NCBI GenBank assembly: GCA_037074765.1
Contig: JBAMDO010000020.1
Span: forward strand, 308,237-372,236
Length of the DNA stretch: 64,000 nucleotides
From: Mansonella perstans
Taxonomy: Eukaryota; Nematoda; Chromadorea; Rhabditida; Onchocercidae
Reading direction: 5' to 3'
In this document: positions 55,101 to 64,000 of the stretch, piece by piece
Numbering within the stretch: the first letter of the stretch is position 1
How the letters are laid out: each line of letters begins with the position of its first letter
Position numbers and translations under genes: made by a program
Notes under the pieces: model-generated
What the model was told of the DNA's origin: nothing
Database searches by the model: none
The model's input: the letters and a program-made list of their open reading frames with translations, nothing else

Positions 55101-58100
55101 GAGCTTAAACGGACAATTTAAGATGAATGCTGTAAGATCGAGTAATTTATATTGAAAAATATGATGACTTTATGTTGTATAAAAAAGATGATATGGTCCC
55201 CATGTGGCGTTAGTGCTGCTGTGCCTCTGTATGTATTTATTCAATCAATGCAAGTGGTTTTAGGCAATATGAAGCGAAATAAATAAATTGAATGGTTCAG
55301 ACTGGTGGTGGTGATGGTGCCCATTGAACCGAATAGTATCAATTCATATACCTGTCTTCGGATCGAAACTTAAAAATGTCTATTCGACAGAGATTTTTCG
55401 CATGACAATTTATGAACGAATTAACCGATGTTTTCTTTGCTTAAAATTACGGTACTTAAAGCTATTACTTAAAAATAAAACCAATTAGCTTCTTGATATG
55501 TGAAATTTTTAACAGCTAAAATTTATGAATATCTTTTCCCGCTATCTTCTTACATTGTATACGATAACTACTAAAGAATAACAAAGTTTTTTAATGTCAT
55601 TAACCCCCTGTTATTATTAATACAACCACTGCTGTTGCCATGATGTATTATCTTTTTTTTTTTTACATTACTGATGAGAGAAATTGGCCGATATGCTCTC
55701 GATGTCTCCACACAGTCTAATTTATCGAGGAAAGCGTAACATCTAGTGTTTTTTTTTTTTTTTTTTTTTTTACCATCTTTTTCTAAAGATCGGTGTTAGC
55801 TTACCGGTTACATCAAAAGTCGCTCTAGAAGCTGCCGCTATGTCGGGCTAAAAAGACGATTTTCCAAATCAAAAAAAAAAATTTGCAAAGCAACCATTTC
55901 TTTTGCTTTGTGATTTTGATGTGAAGAATCCTGTAAGCAATGCCGATAATAATACAGAAACATAACATTCCTTTAAAAAGCCATAAATCTCAATTTATCC
56001 ATTTTTTAATCAAAAATTTTTGCCAATTTTTATGATGCTATGATTGAAGTGAAAACTACAAACTTGATAACTGAGTAGCAATATTATTTTTCTTGTATTC
56101 TTAAAGATTTCAAAAATATTCCCATTTAATCATAATTCAAACTTAGTTATCTAAACAGGTAAATCATTTCTGAGAAGGTATATTCAGAAGTTTCAAATGA
56201 CATTGATTGCTTGAAAACAAAAAATGAATTATGCTCGTAAAATTGGAGAAGTGAAAAGTAATTTGAAAAAGTTTGATTTCATTACAACATCCGAGGAAAA
56301 AAATTATAATTACATTACTTCCTCACACTCCTTTTTTTTTTTACTTTTATCAAACTTATCAATAAATAATGTGTTTGATTAAAGATTCAAAAATTTTTTA
56401 CACAATCAACAAAAGCACTTAAACATTAAAGAAGGCAGAAAAAAAGCTGATACTTGTTTAAAAAATTACAATTAGAAGAATTTTCTTTTAACAAACTTAA
56501 TGCTAATAATTTAATTTCGATGTCTTTCCTAGCTGATGATGTTTCATTAATATGACCTTGTGAAACTTTTCAACGAAACTTTCATAATTATAGAATTGAA
56601 ATTTTCCAATGAATAAATACGACATCGAGAGAGAAAGTCAGAATATATTAAAACTTCATGTTTTAAGCAAATCTAGGATAGACCATTTATTGGTAAAGAC
56701 TAGTTTATCCTAAGCAGCAATAACTTAACAATGAACTGAAACGAATAGGATATTCTTTATCACTCTAGAAATTTAATAATATAGCAAAAACATGATGCAA
56801 TAAGTGACTATCAAATGAATTTTGCTGATCATAAAAGATTTTATTCGAATTTTTGACAGATAAATAAAATTTGTGACAAAATAGCTCAAAAATTAATTGT
56901 TATTTGTATAAATCATATTAAGTAATTAAATATTTGCAAAAATGATTATCACTTAGTGATCAGTGATCATTTTAAGATAAACTTTTACTAATCGTTATCT
57001 TTTCTAAAATATGAATCCATTTTTGACCACTTTCTTTTTTTTAAACTTTTCTTTTTCTTGAAGTAATTTTTACTCATTTCTAAATAAAAAAATACTTTTC
57101 AAATGTGTTATTTTCCTGGAAAATTTCACATTTCTCTCTAAAGTAATGTTGTGGTTTTTCTTTTTTTTTTTTCTGTAAAATTCCACAATTTGAATCACAA
57201 CAAAAAGACATTAACATTATGCTGGCTTGGAAATTGAGTGGTAGAAGAAGAAGAAGAAGAAGAAGGAGGAGGAAGAGGTGGAGTGAAGGGAAGCAACTTT
57301 ATAGCCAACCACCTAATCGCCGTATGTAATCTATTATTTTCAACTATTGACATAATATGGCAAAATGGTAGGACGAGAACGAAATAACGAATGGAAAGGA
57401 TACAGAAAAAAGGATAATTGTAGGTACAATAACACCCACCAATTCTCATGCTTTTTTTTTTTTTTTTTCTTTTTTTTTTTAAAAAAAAGAAGAAGGCTTC
57501 TCTTCATTGATATTATATAAATATGAAGGATAGAGATTGATAAAACCCTGGAAGAAAACATTCTTTTCTCACATTATATTTTCACCAAAAGCATTTTTAA
57601 GTGCCTGTTGATCAAGGAAAGGCAAAAGGCAAAAAGGGTTCGCGTTCGTTCATTCATTCTGTTTGGTAATCGAAATGAAAAAATATGAAATCACACTTAT
57701 ATCATTTCGTTTTAGACATAACAAAACTAAATACATTATTCTCATTACTCATATAAAAACAATACAAACAATAACAACAACAACAATATTCAATGTAGAT
57801 AATTTTCTGGAATAATAAATATACTTGATCAATTTACACACTGATTTTTCTTCTCTAAACAACTCATAACCTACCGTATTCTTATTTTAATCTGAACAAC
57901 AATAATAATGATAACAATAACAATAACAACAACAACAACAACAACCACAACCACAACCACAACTGTTCCAATAATTCTTCTTCATCACACCTATACTGTG
58001 TGCGAATTATGAAGATAAAAAAGTTATTTGAGAAAATCTGCTTTTGAAAAAAAAAAAAAAAAAAGAACCAGATGATGATGATGATCAGAATGCGAACGCT

Positions 58101-60693
58101 AATAAAAATTTAGTAAAGTGAAAGAGAAGAATAATCCCTAATAAAAATTTTGTAAAGTGAAAATAAATAAGCAAATAAAAATGAAAATGAAATATATTTT
58201 TCAAATAAAATTGAAAAATCTTTTGTACAAACATAATCTCAAATTTTTCCATCCCTCTCTTCTCTCTCTTTCCTCCTATAATGATAGTATTATCAACATT
58301 AACAGTATCAATAACAACAACAACAATATGTGTGTGTGTGTTACACCCCTTTTAATAATTCGTTAAATAGTTAAATATTTTACTGCTTAAGCATCTAGAA
58401 AAGTAAGATAACGTAAATTATAGAAGAGTACTACTCCTTCTTATCAGTAATTTAAATTAGAAATATATAGAAATGGCTAAGCTTTATTATTATTATGGCA
58501 ATAGCTAAATACAAGCAGCAATCCATCCGTAAGTTCCGAATCCACGGTAAGTCTAAAATCCAAATAAGTCCAGAAGGTAAGTGCAGGTATTCCGTAAATA
58601 CAATATAGTTGAAATAATTAAGATAACTATAATGATACTTCCTCCTACATCCTATATTCAAGAGAATTATCAATGATTTCCATTGTTATCAATATGTCCA
58701 AAGAAATCAAAATCTTAATTTATCATGTTTATTAGAAAAGATAATGAAGAGAAAGTGAGAAATGCTTGCTTGTAGTTAAAAGCTATCATTGATTCTTCAT
58801 TTTTAACTAATAAAATTTACTTAAAAAAAAATCATGCAATGCAATGTTAGCACAATACGTTTTTAGATAGCACCTGAAATGGTAACTGAAAAGATTTAAG
58901 AAATTTTTAAAATGACCACAGTTCTTTAAAGTAAATTTAAATCATAAATAACTGAAGTTATATATTAAATGTAGCGCAAAATTTTAAATCTTTTCGACTT
59001 TTTTTTTTCCTTTTTCAAAATCTTTACGCAACAAATTTCATTCACTAATATCCAATCAGTGTAGAAAGATAAAATTATATTCTCTCGCTTTTTTCTAACA
59101 ATTATATCGGCATTCTTTCATTGGAAATAGAAGCACTGGGAAATCTCGATCGTCCTGTTTAGGATCATCTCGTAGTGATCATGTATAAGTAACGCCTAAT
59201 ATACTTTTACTAATGAAATAAAAAATAATATGATAGGTTCAATTTTGTTAGAACATTTTGAAATGTTTATTTTTGAAAATGTAAATTTTGCGTAAAATTT
59301 ATTGAAAGTTCAGTAGTGAAATAAAGTTGAAGGATACAACAAGAAGGGTTAAAATTTTTGTTGAAGGATAAAATTTGAGGAAAAAACGTATGCATTTGAA
59401 TTCTATTCAATGTAATACGATAAACATGTCTTCTACAAAATGCTTCACCACAATATCAATTATCTGCAATTGTTCTCTACATTCGGCTGTTTAAAATTTC
59501 ATATTTCCATAAACTATATCCATTCAATATGAAGACACTAAAATTTGATTATTAAATTATGCGTTGCAAAATGAATATAAATTTATGGCTGCAATTAAGA
59601 TGACATCTTATTTACCCGAAGCAAAATTTTGAATAAAATCAAAGCAAACTTTATAATTTAGCATTCTTAAAGTTATGTACTACTACATACATTTCTTGTC
59701 TTAAATATTTTGTATAGATTAAACAAATCAAATTCCAATTAAGAAAGTGTAATAGTTTATCATAATGGTTTAAACACTACACTTACAGTAATCTAATTCA
59801 TTCTAACGATTCGCGCATATATGCAAATCAGCAAAGTCTTTTCTCTTCATAAACTTTATAAAAAAAAAAAAAAACTTTACCAATCACAATAAGAAATTGA
59901 AAACGTTATTTAGTAAATATGTGAAAAATTTAAATTTCGAAATCCTTTATCAAATAGAAGTGAGTAAACAAACAGGAAACTAATAACGCTTTATTATATA
60001 ACGTTAGTGATTAATCATTTTCTTATCAGTTGTACTTTATGATTCAACAACTCATTATTGGACAAAAAAAAAAGAAAGCTCAATTATCATCTATTGACTC
60101 TTTTCCATTTCCATATTTGCAATATTCTTTGCCAATTTGAAAAATTCAAATATTTTTCAATCAAATATTTTAATAGATATTTATTTGACAAAAAAAAAAA
60201 AAGTAAAATAAAATAAATCTATATATTAGCGCGCATTTAATAGAACTTTAGGTTTTTTTAATTTAAGTCTTTTTTTTTTTTTTTTTTTGGATGAACAAAA
60301 GTTTATCCGTAAAAACATAGAATAAAAAAAAAAAAAAAAAGTTGGACAATATTTGTTGAAAATTTCTAAATTATAATTCATTGTTCTATAGAATGTATTG
60401 TAGCAATAACTAGCAATGAAATTAAAAATTTCAGATACCACATTGCACAAAAAGTTTTTTCTTTATCGAGTTTGAATTATTTAATTACTTTTAGTAAAAA
60501 TAGAGATGAAGTAATCAAGAAATTAGCAAAGTTAATTTCTGTAGCAAATATTTTCAGTTAAATAAAAAAATTGAAGTTTAAATAAAAGAAAGCTTACTAG
60601 TAATGAAGTTGCAATGCGGACAGCAATACGCAGCTTCATTCATATTAAAATTTTCTGTTGCGCACTCCTTGGTTTCATCCTCGTCCAATGCTC
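37132..60693 (-). CDS. zfh-2: zfh-2: zinc-finger homeobox transcription factor (ZFHX3/4 class), 5' incomplete
   Basis: ZFHX proteins are very large nuclear DNA-binding regulators of neuronal and muscle differentiation. I traced 28 exons, from 60598-60693 to 37132-37206, whose lengths keep one phase throughout (about 1,533 codons plus stop TAA 37132-37134). N-terminal C2H2 fingers include one split over introns (CPHCNFIT, then HKRVVH), [36 protein letters not shown] and [20 protein letters not shown], the last a ZFHX hallmark. After a Q-rich exon (44588-44789) and another finger (CTKCNRVF) come homeodomain 1 (42122-42306), homeodomain 2 (41022-41215), two fingers, homeodomain 3 (split 39028-39223 and 38781-38928) and C-terminal fingers ending near GWACPQC. 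Three homeodomains match fly zfh2 more than the four of vertebrate ZFHX3/4. The first visible exon begins at an acceptor in mid-frame, so more 5' sequence must exist, probably beyond 64000. Large introns cluster at the 5' end. Confidence 0.93.
38781..39223 (-). other. zfh-2 homeodomain 3 (split by an intron)
   Basis: Exon 39028-39223 ends [13 protein letters not shown] and exon 38781-38928 continues [40 protein letters not shown]. These match the ZFHX homeodomain with YRTPTMQECE and [14 protein letters not shown]. The intron falls within helix 1. The next exon carries the [19 protein letters not shown] finger that follows this homeodomain in relatives. Confidence 0.95.
41022..41215 (-). other. 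zfh-2 homeodomain 2 exon
   Basis: The exon codes [35 protein letters not shown] and [13 protein letters not shown], a typical homeodomain of the ZFHX second type. Helix 3 WFQNARQK continues as ARK in the next exon (40682-40864), which requires splicing at AAG|GCACAT, a GC donor (see findings). That next exon adds a C2H2 finger, [14 protein letters not shown]. Confidence 0.93.
42122..42306 (-). other. zfh-2 homeodomain 1 exon
   Basis: This single exon codes [32 protein letters not shown] and [12 protein letters not shown]. The recognition helix has WFRNTLFK, the unusual form that marks the first homeodomain of ZFHX3/4 and fly zfh2. The next exon starts [12 protein letters not shown], also a conserved ZFHX stretch. 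Near identity here across phyla makes the family assignment secure. Confidence 0.95.
44790..47220 (-). other. 2.4 kb zfh-2 intron
   Basis: Between the CNLC/STLDIH finger exons and the Q-rich exon lies an intron without coding frames. It holds A and T homopolymers (45319-45334, 46387-46408), an ACATAC run (about 45705-45729) and an ATTC tetranucleotide run (46484-46508). Nothing resembling a nested gene or RNA was recognised. Confidence 0.7.
46484..46508. repeat. ATTC tetranucleotide microsatellite
   Basis: About six perfect ATTC units in the 2.4 kb zfh-2 intron. Confidence 0.9.
48914..51970 (-). other. 3.1 kb zfh-2 intron
   Basis: This intron separates the exon ending SDSTSDK from the two-finger exon. 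It is A/T-rich with several homopolymers (for example T at 51264-51284). A less A/T-rich patch lies at 49430-49510. No exon or known RNA is visible. Confidence 0.7.
57246..57283. repeat. GAA/GGA purine tract
   Basis: AGAAGAAGAAGAAG runs into GGAGGAGGAAGAGG. It lies in the 7.0 kb zfh-2 intron and explains the proline/serine-rich minus-strand open frame there. Confidence 0.9.
57897..57966. repeat. CAA / CAACCA simple repeat
   Basis: ATAACA and AAC triplets pass into CAACCA units. It lies in the 7.0 kb zfh-2 intron. Confidence 0.9.
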
Positions 60694-62328
60694 CTGAAAA
60701 ATAAATTACAAATTTTGCAGTGTTAGTTAGTTGTTTCAAATTATCAATAAAATATCAGCTGAAAAAAAATTGATTCATTTCATGAAAATATCACCTTTTA
60801 GCTCAATGCTAAATTCAAACATACTAAATTTCGATATTACTTTTTACAACTTTTTTTTTTAAGCTTTCCCAAATTTGCCTAACCAAATTCTTTTGCTAGC
60901 TTCAATATGCTATGCTACTGATTGGAATAATATCATCATATGGAAAAAAAAATATTTTGACTAATCAAATAAGTTTATAGGGGGGGAAAAGCTGTGTCTG
61001 GCTAAGGCATTTAAAATTAGTTTTAAGAAAACTCAGAAAAGGACCAGAAAAAAAATGGAAAAAAAAGGTCGAGAAAGAAATTTCTTCGTGATAACTAATG
61101 GTCGAGAGAGTATGGCTATCAAAGAGAGGGTTAAACGTAAAATATGAAATGCACAGTTCTGGGAAAAAGCTAACGAATGACAATGAAAAACTTTTGTTGA
61201 TAATGCTCCGATGATGCTCGAAAAGAGTGAATTGTTTTTTATAGGATGATAGTTGGAATGCAAAAGGATCACCGTCAAAAGTAATCATAACGATAACAAT
61301 GATAATTAATTACTTATGATTAATATTTTATTACAGAGTAGTAGTGATCATACTAATTGATAAAGGAGATAATTGCTAAAGGATATTGAGGAAAATCAAG
61401 AAAAAAAAAAAAATGAAAAATTAACTTTCATCTCTCAACTAAATAATTTACCTGTTCCTAAATTAATGACAATCTTTAATTATAAAAGAAATGAAGTTTT
61501 GCATTGCAATACATTTTATCGCCCCTATATTTTTGTTTAATCTTTTAGATTTCAAAGTTTTATTGAAAATTTCCACTCACATATAAAAGTATTAAATTTT
61601 GGATACCATATGAATAGGCAACACCTGTTAATATTGATAACCTTTTTTCTTATTGCTCACAGCTTTTTTTTTTTTTTCTCCACTAATTCATACTTATATT
61701 TTTCACTTCATTTCTTCATCTTTTTGCCTTGCTTCTTTCCAGATTTCTCTAATAACAATAACTCTTTGTCAATTCAATCTATACCCAAATGGCGCCAAAT
61801 ATCTCTTTTCCTTAAATATATATTTTGGTTGAACTAAAAATTTTATATTGATTCTACTTTTTCTACTATGATATTACTAATTTCATATCATGGAAAATCA
61901 ACGACAACTATTGAAGAGGAAGAGATAAGTTGGAACTGAGAGTTCTTTTATGATACGATAAATGCGCAATTGTCACTATTACTTCTAGAATCTATTATCT
62001 TCATGATTAATAATATATATACAAAACATTGTTTTTGTATAGAAATATTCTAAGCAATAAATGTGGTGCAAATTTTGTAAACTGAATAACTATCTTCTTC
62101 GATACAACAACAATTCATAGAAAATAATGTCGTACAACAACATTTGCACAAATTATAAATAAAAGGAAAAATTTTAATATTTTTTGATAACGATAATAAT
62201 TATACAAAAGTAGAATTATGAGTAAAATAGAATTAGATTGTTTTGATACATACTTCTTACATAATTAACTAATTATTTGTAGCCGTAGATAATGGTATTA
62301 TCTATAGTCTACTGTCTATAGTCTTAAT

Positions 62329-62493
62329 CATGCACTTGTAAAGTTTTTTTACAAAATTGTAGATTATCAGCTTCATATGATAGATAACGATAACATATAC
62401 TCTACAAGTTGAACTGAAATAATTGATGCATCTATAACTTTGAACTGAAATAATTGATGCATCTATAACTTTGTAAAAGTTTACAAGTGCATG
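62329..62493. mobile_element. MITE-like element with 14-bp terminal inverted repeats
   Basis: CATGCACTTGTAAA at 62329-62342 is the exact reverse complement of TTTACAAGTGCATG at 62480-62493. The 165-bp span has no coding capacity and includes a perfect two-copy 31-bp tandem repeat. No clear target-site duplication is visible. It could be a miniature transposable element or simply a hairpin-forming sequence. Confidence 0.4.
62409..62470. repeat. Perfect two-copy 31-bp tandem repeat
   Basis: Bases 62409-62439 and 62440-62470 are identical copies of a unit that begins TTGAACTGAAATAATTGATG. No difference between copies suggests a recent duplication. It lies inside the inverted-repeat element. Confidence 0.95.
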
Positions 62494-62920
62494 CAATCAA
62501 ATTTATAACAGTACTAATGATACAGTTCCTACAATTACAGTGATTTGTTATGGTAATTATCAATGTAAAGAATAATTTTGCTTGTTGAATCATCGAAATA
62601 TTTTTTGACATCTATAAATAATCTGAAATTGGTAAAAATATAATGCTATATTGACATATTTAGGTGTGAATGAACAACGTTACATTTATCAAATCGTATG
62701 TACGTACGTTCTTTTCAATGTATCATGCAAATTTTATAGAAGTAAATTATCATAAATTAAATTATCATTTAAATTAGAAGTAAATAATCATTTTTGTTCT
62801 TTTTAACACTTCAAGTGCTACATATTTATTCATGCTTATCAAACATTTATCATCAAATGTTTCATAAAGTATTTAAAAGAAAATTTATGACAAAGATTGT
62901 TGGTGGTAGTCAGAAATGAA

Positions 62921-62980
62921 GTGAAGTGAAAGTGAAAGTGAAAATGAAAATGAAAGTGAAAGTGAAAGTGAAAGTGAAAT
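62921..62980. repeat. GAAAGT hexanucleotide microsatellite
   Basis: About nine GTGAAA-type units with two GTGAAA to ATGAAA variants run uninterrupted, all purine plus T on the plus strand. Confidence 0.9.
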
Positions 62981-63591
62981 ATACTCGTAGAATTAATGGA
63001 TGAAAGAAAGAGAGAGAAAAAAAGAAAATGGTTAAGTTAAAAAGTTAGGAATAAAAATTAGTAAAGTATTTATTTATGCTTTTTCTCTCTCTCTTTCTCT
63101 TTAAGCGATGACTTTTAAGGGGTGACAATTGAAGTGATAGGACCAATGGCTATATATGCATAGCTCCTTAAAATAATAAAGACAAGTGCCTGAAAAAAAA
63201 AAAGGCATTGCAAATCACAATTTTTTAAATGTTTGCATATTTGTGTGAAATATATATATGTGAATGAGAAATGGAAATAAAATGGGTATTGCATGAAGGG
63301 TCGATCGGTTTCGTCGGTTCTTCTTCTTCTTCTATTTCGTTCATCAGTTGAAGTGCTAGAAATGAACACAGGAAAAAGGAATGGATAGGCATAAGAAGTG
63401 CTTTGCTTTTGCTTTTGCTTTCAAGGGAAATTCCTTTTTTTTTCTCTTTTTTTTTTTTTTTTACATTTTCATGTCATTTGGGAAAAGTCAAATGAGAAGA
63501 TTTCTGGCAGCAGCTTCATGTCTCTCAACTAATTGGCAAATGTAAATTTTGTGCGCACATCCGCCGCCGTTACCCAATATGACATCGAAAA

Positions 63592-63700
63592 AAAACGACA
63601 ACGACAACGACAACGACGACGACGATGAGAAGGAGGAAAAGAAAGAGGGAAAAGAAAAGAGGAAAATTGGAGGAAAAAGAGGAGAAGGAAAAGGATTAAA
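63592..63700. repeat. GACAAC/GAC repeat followed by a purine-rich tract
   Basis: GACAAC units pass into GAC then GA/GGA-rich purine sequence. A 42-codon D/K/E/G-only frame from ATG 63579 to TAG 63704 spans it, but composition alone explains that frame. Confidence 0.85.
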
Positions 63701-64000
63701 ATAGCAGTAAATGCTGGAAGAAAAAAAAAAGAAGTCGTCCTTGAGAAAATTTTGAAAAAAAAAAAAAAGGACGTAAGACTGATGAGTTCAGAGTTAAATG
63801 GAGAATTATAATATTGGTGGTAGTACTTTGCTACTAGAAAAGCATTTTATATTGCATCGTTCTCAGGATAGCGGGCGGTGGTTTCTATAGACACAAATGA
63901 TATAGCATTTCAAAAAAAAAAAAAAAAAAAAAAAATGAGTCCTTAAAATTGACTGATAGCTTTAACAACTAAATTGAGCAAAAGCTAAAACACATTTAAA

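Larger units (their letters stand above)
53639..60597 (-). other. 7.0 kb zfh-2 intron splitting a zinc finger
   Basis: The intron interrupts a C2H2 finger: CPHCNFIT is encoded on its right side and [10 protein letters not shown] on its left. The phases agree (A + AA). Inside are many poly(A/T) runs, a GAA/GGA purine run (57246-57283), a CAA/CAACCA repeat (57897-57966) and a short direct repeat around 58099-58160. Open frames here are low complexity. Its size suggests regulatory content, but no specific site can be named. Confidence 0.75.
60694..64000. other. Region right of first visible zfh-2 exon (intron or upstream DNA)
   Basis: The exon at 60598-60693 starts with a normal acceptor, so this 3.3 kb is most likely intron leading to exons outside the window. 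I saw no zinc-finger or other exon in it. It contains a 165-bp inverted-repeat element (62329-62493), a hexanucleotide array (62921-62980), purine-rich blocks (63597-63760) and many A/T runs. Confidence 0.6.

Noticed and set aside
57195..57561. Minus-strand frames with poly-Ser/Pro and poly-Lys
   Set aside because: They arise from GAA/GGA and poly(T) tracts inside a zfh-2 intron.
60965..61288. Two overlapping minus-strand frames rich in F, S and L
   Set aside because: No recognisable domain, initiation context or splice partners; composition is that of A/T-rich intron.
63579..63704. Plus-strand 41-residue frame rich in D, N, K, E and G
   Set aside because: It is a translation of GACAAC and purine repeats, with no complex sequence, splice partner or motif.
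1..64000. tRNA, rRNA or spliced-leader RNA genes
   Set aside because: I looked by eye for T-loop (GGTTCRA), B-box and conserved rRNA blocks on both strands and found none. A covariance-model scan could still reveal one.

Overview
The window looks like nuclear genomic DNA of a parasitic nematode, probably clade III and filarial-like. It is A/T-rich and full of homopolymer runs. The genes are cut into many short exons with mostly short introns. TTTTCAG or TTTTTAG-type acceptors sit a few bases before some start codons, as expected for spliced-leader trans-splicing. The order-level placement is inference; no rRNA, mitochondrial or species-diagnostic sequence is present. I saw no tRNA, CRISPR, insertion sequence or prokaryotic feature.

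All six genes I can support lie on the minus strand, so gene order is read from right to left. (1) zfh-2 (37132-60693, 5' end open) is a giant zinc-finger homeobox transcription factor of the ZFHX3/4 (ATBF1) class. I resolved 28 exons in one continuous phase, encoding about 1,533 residues with many C2H2 fingers and three homeodomains. (2) CCDC124 (27624-29195) is a ribosome-associated coiled-coil protein of 218 aa. (3) UBL7 (25519-27328) has UBL and UBA ends, 313 aa. (4) RPP38 (22809-24594) is an L7Ae-fold RNase P/MRP protein assembled from four exons, 213 aa. (5) INPP5F/Sac2 (16050-21683) is an inositol 4-phosphatase with an intact CX5RT motif. (6) VPS13 (1-12958, 3' end beyond the left edge) is a bridge-like lipid transfer protein of the VPS13A/C type.

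CCDC124, UBL7 and RPP38 run head to tail with gaps of 295 and 924 bp and have acceptor-like sites just before the UBL7 and RPP38 ATGs, so they may form a nematode operon. Their products touch translation (80S ribosome), ubiquitin/proteasome shuttling and RNA processing. INPP5F and VPS13 both act at endolysosomal membranes (PI4P turnover and lipid transfer), but that adjacency may be chance.

Between genes lie 3.1 kb (VPS13 to INPP5F), 1.1 kb (INPP5F to RPP38), a 7.9 kb apparent gene desert (29.2-37.1 kb) and 3.3 kb right of the first visible zfh-2 exon. They hold minisatellites (37-bp, 27-bp and 17-bp units), a 165-bp element with 14-bp terminal inverted repeats, and simple repeats. The most unusual signals are three local duplications of exon or 3'-splice-site sequence inside VPS13 and INPP5F, and a probable GC-AG intron that splits the end of a zfh-2 homeodomain. 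I found no clear sign of a wholly new biological system.
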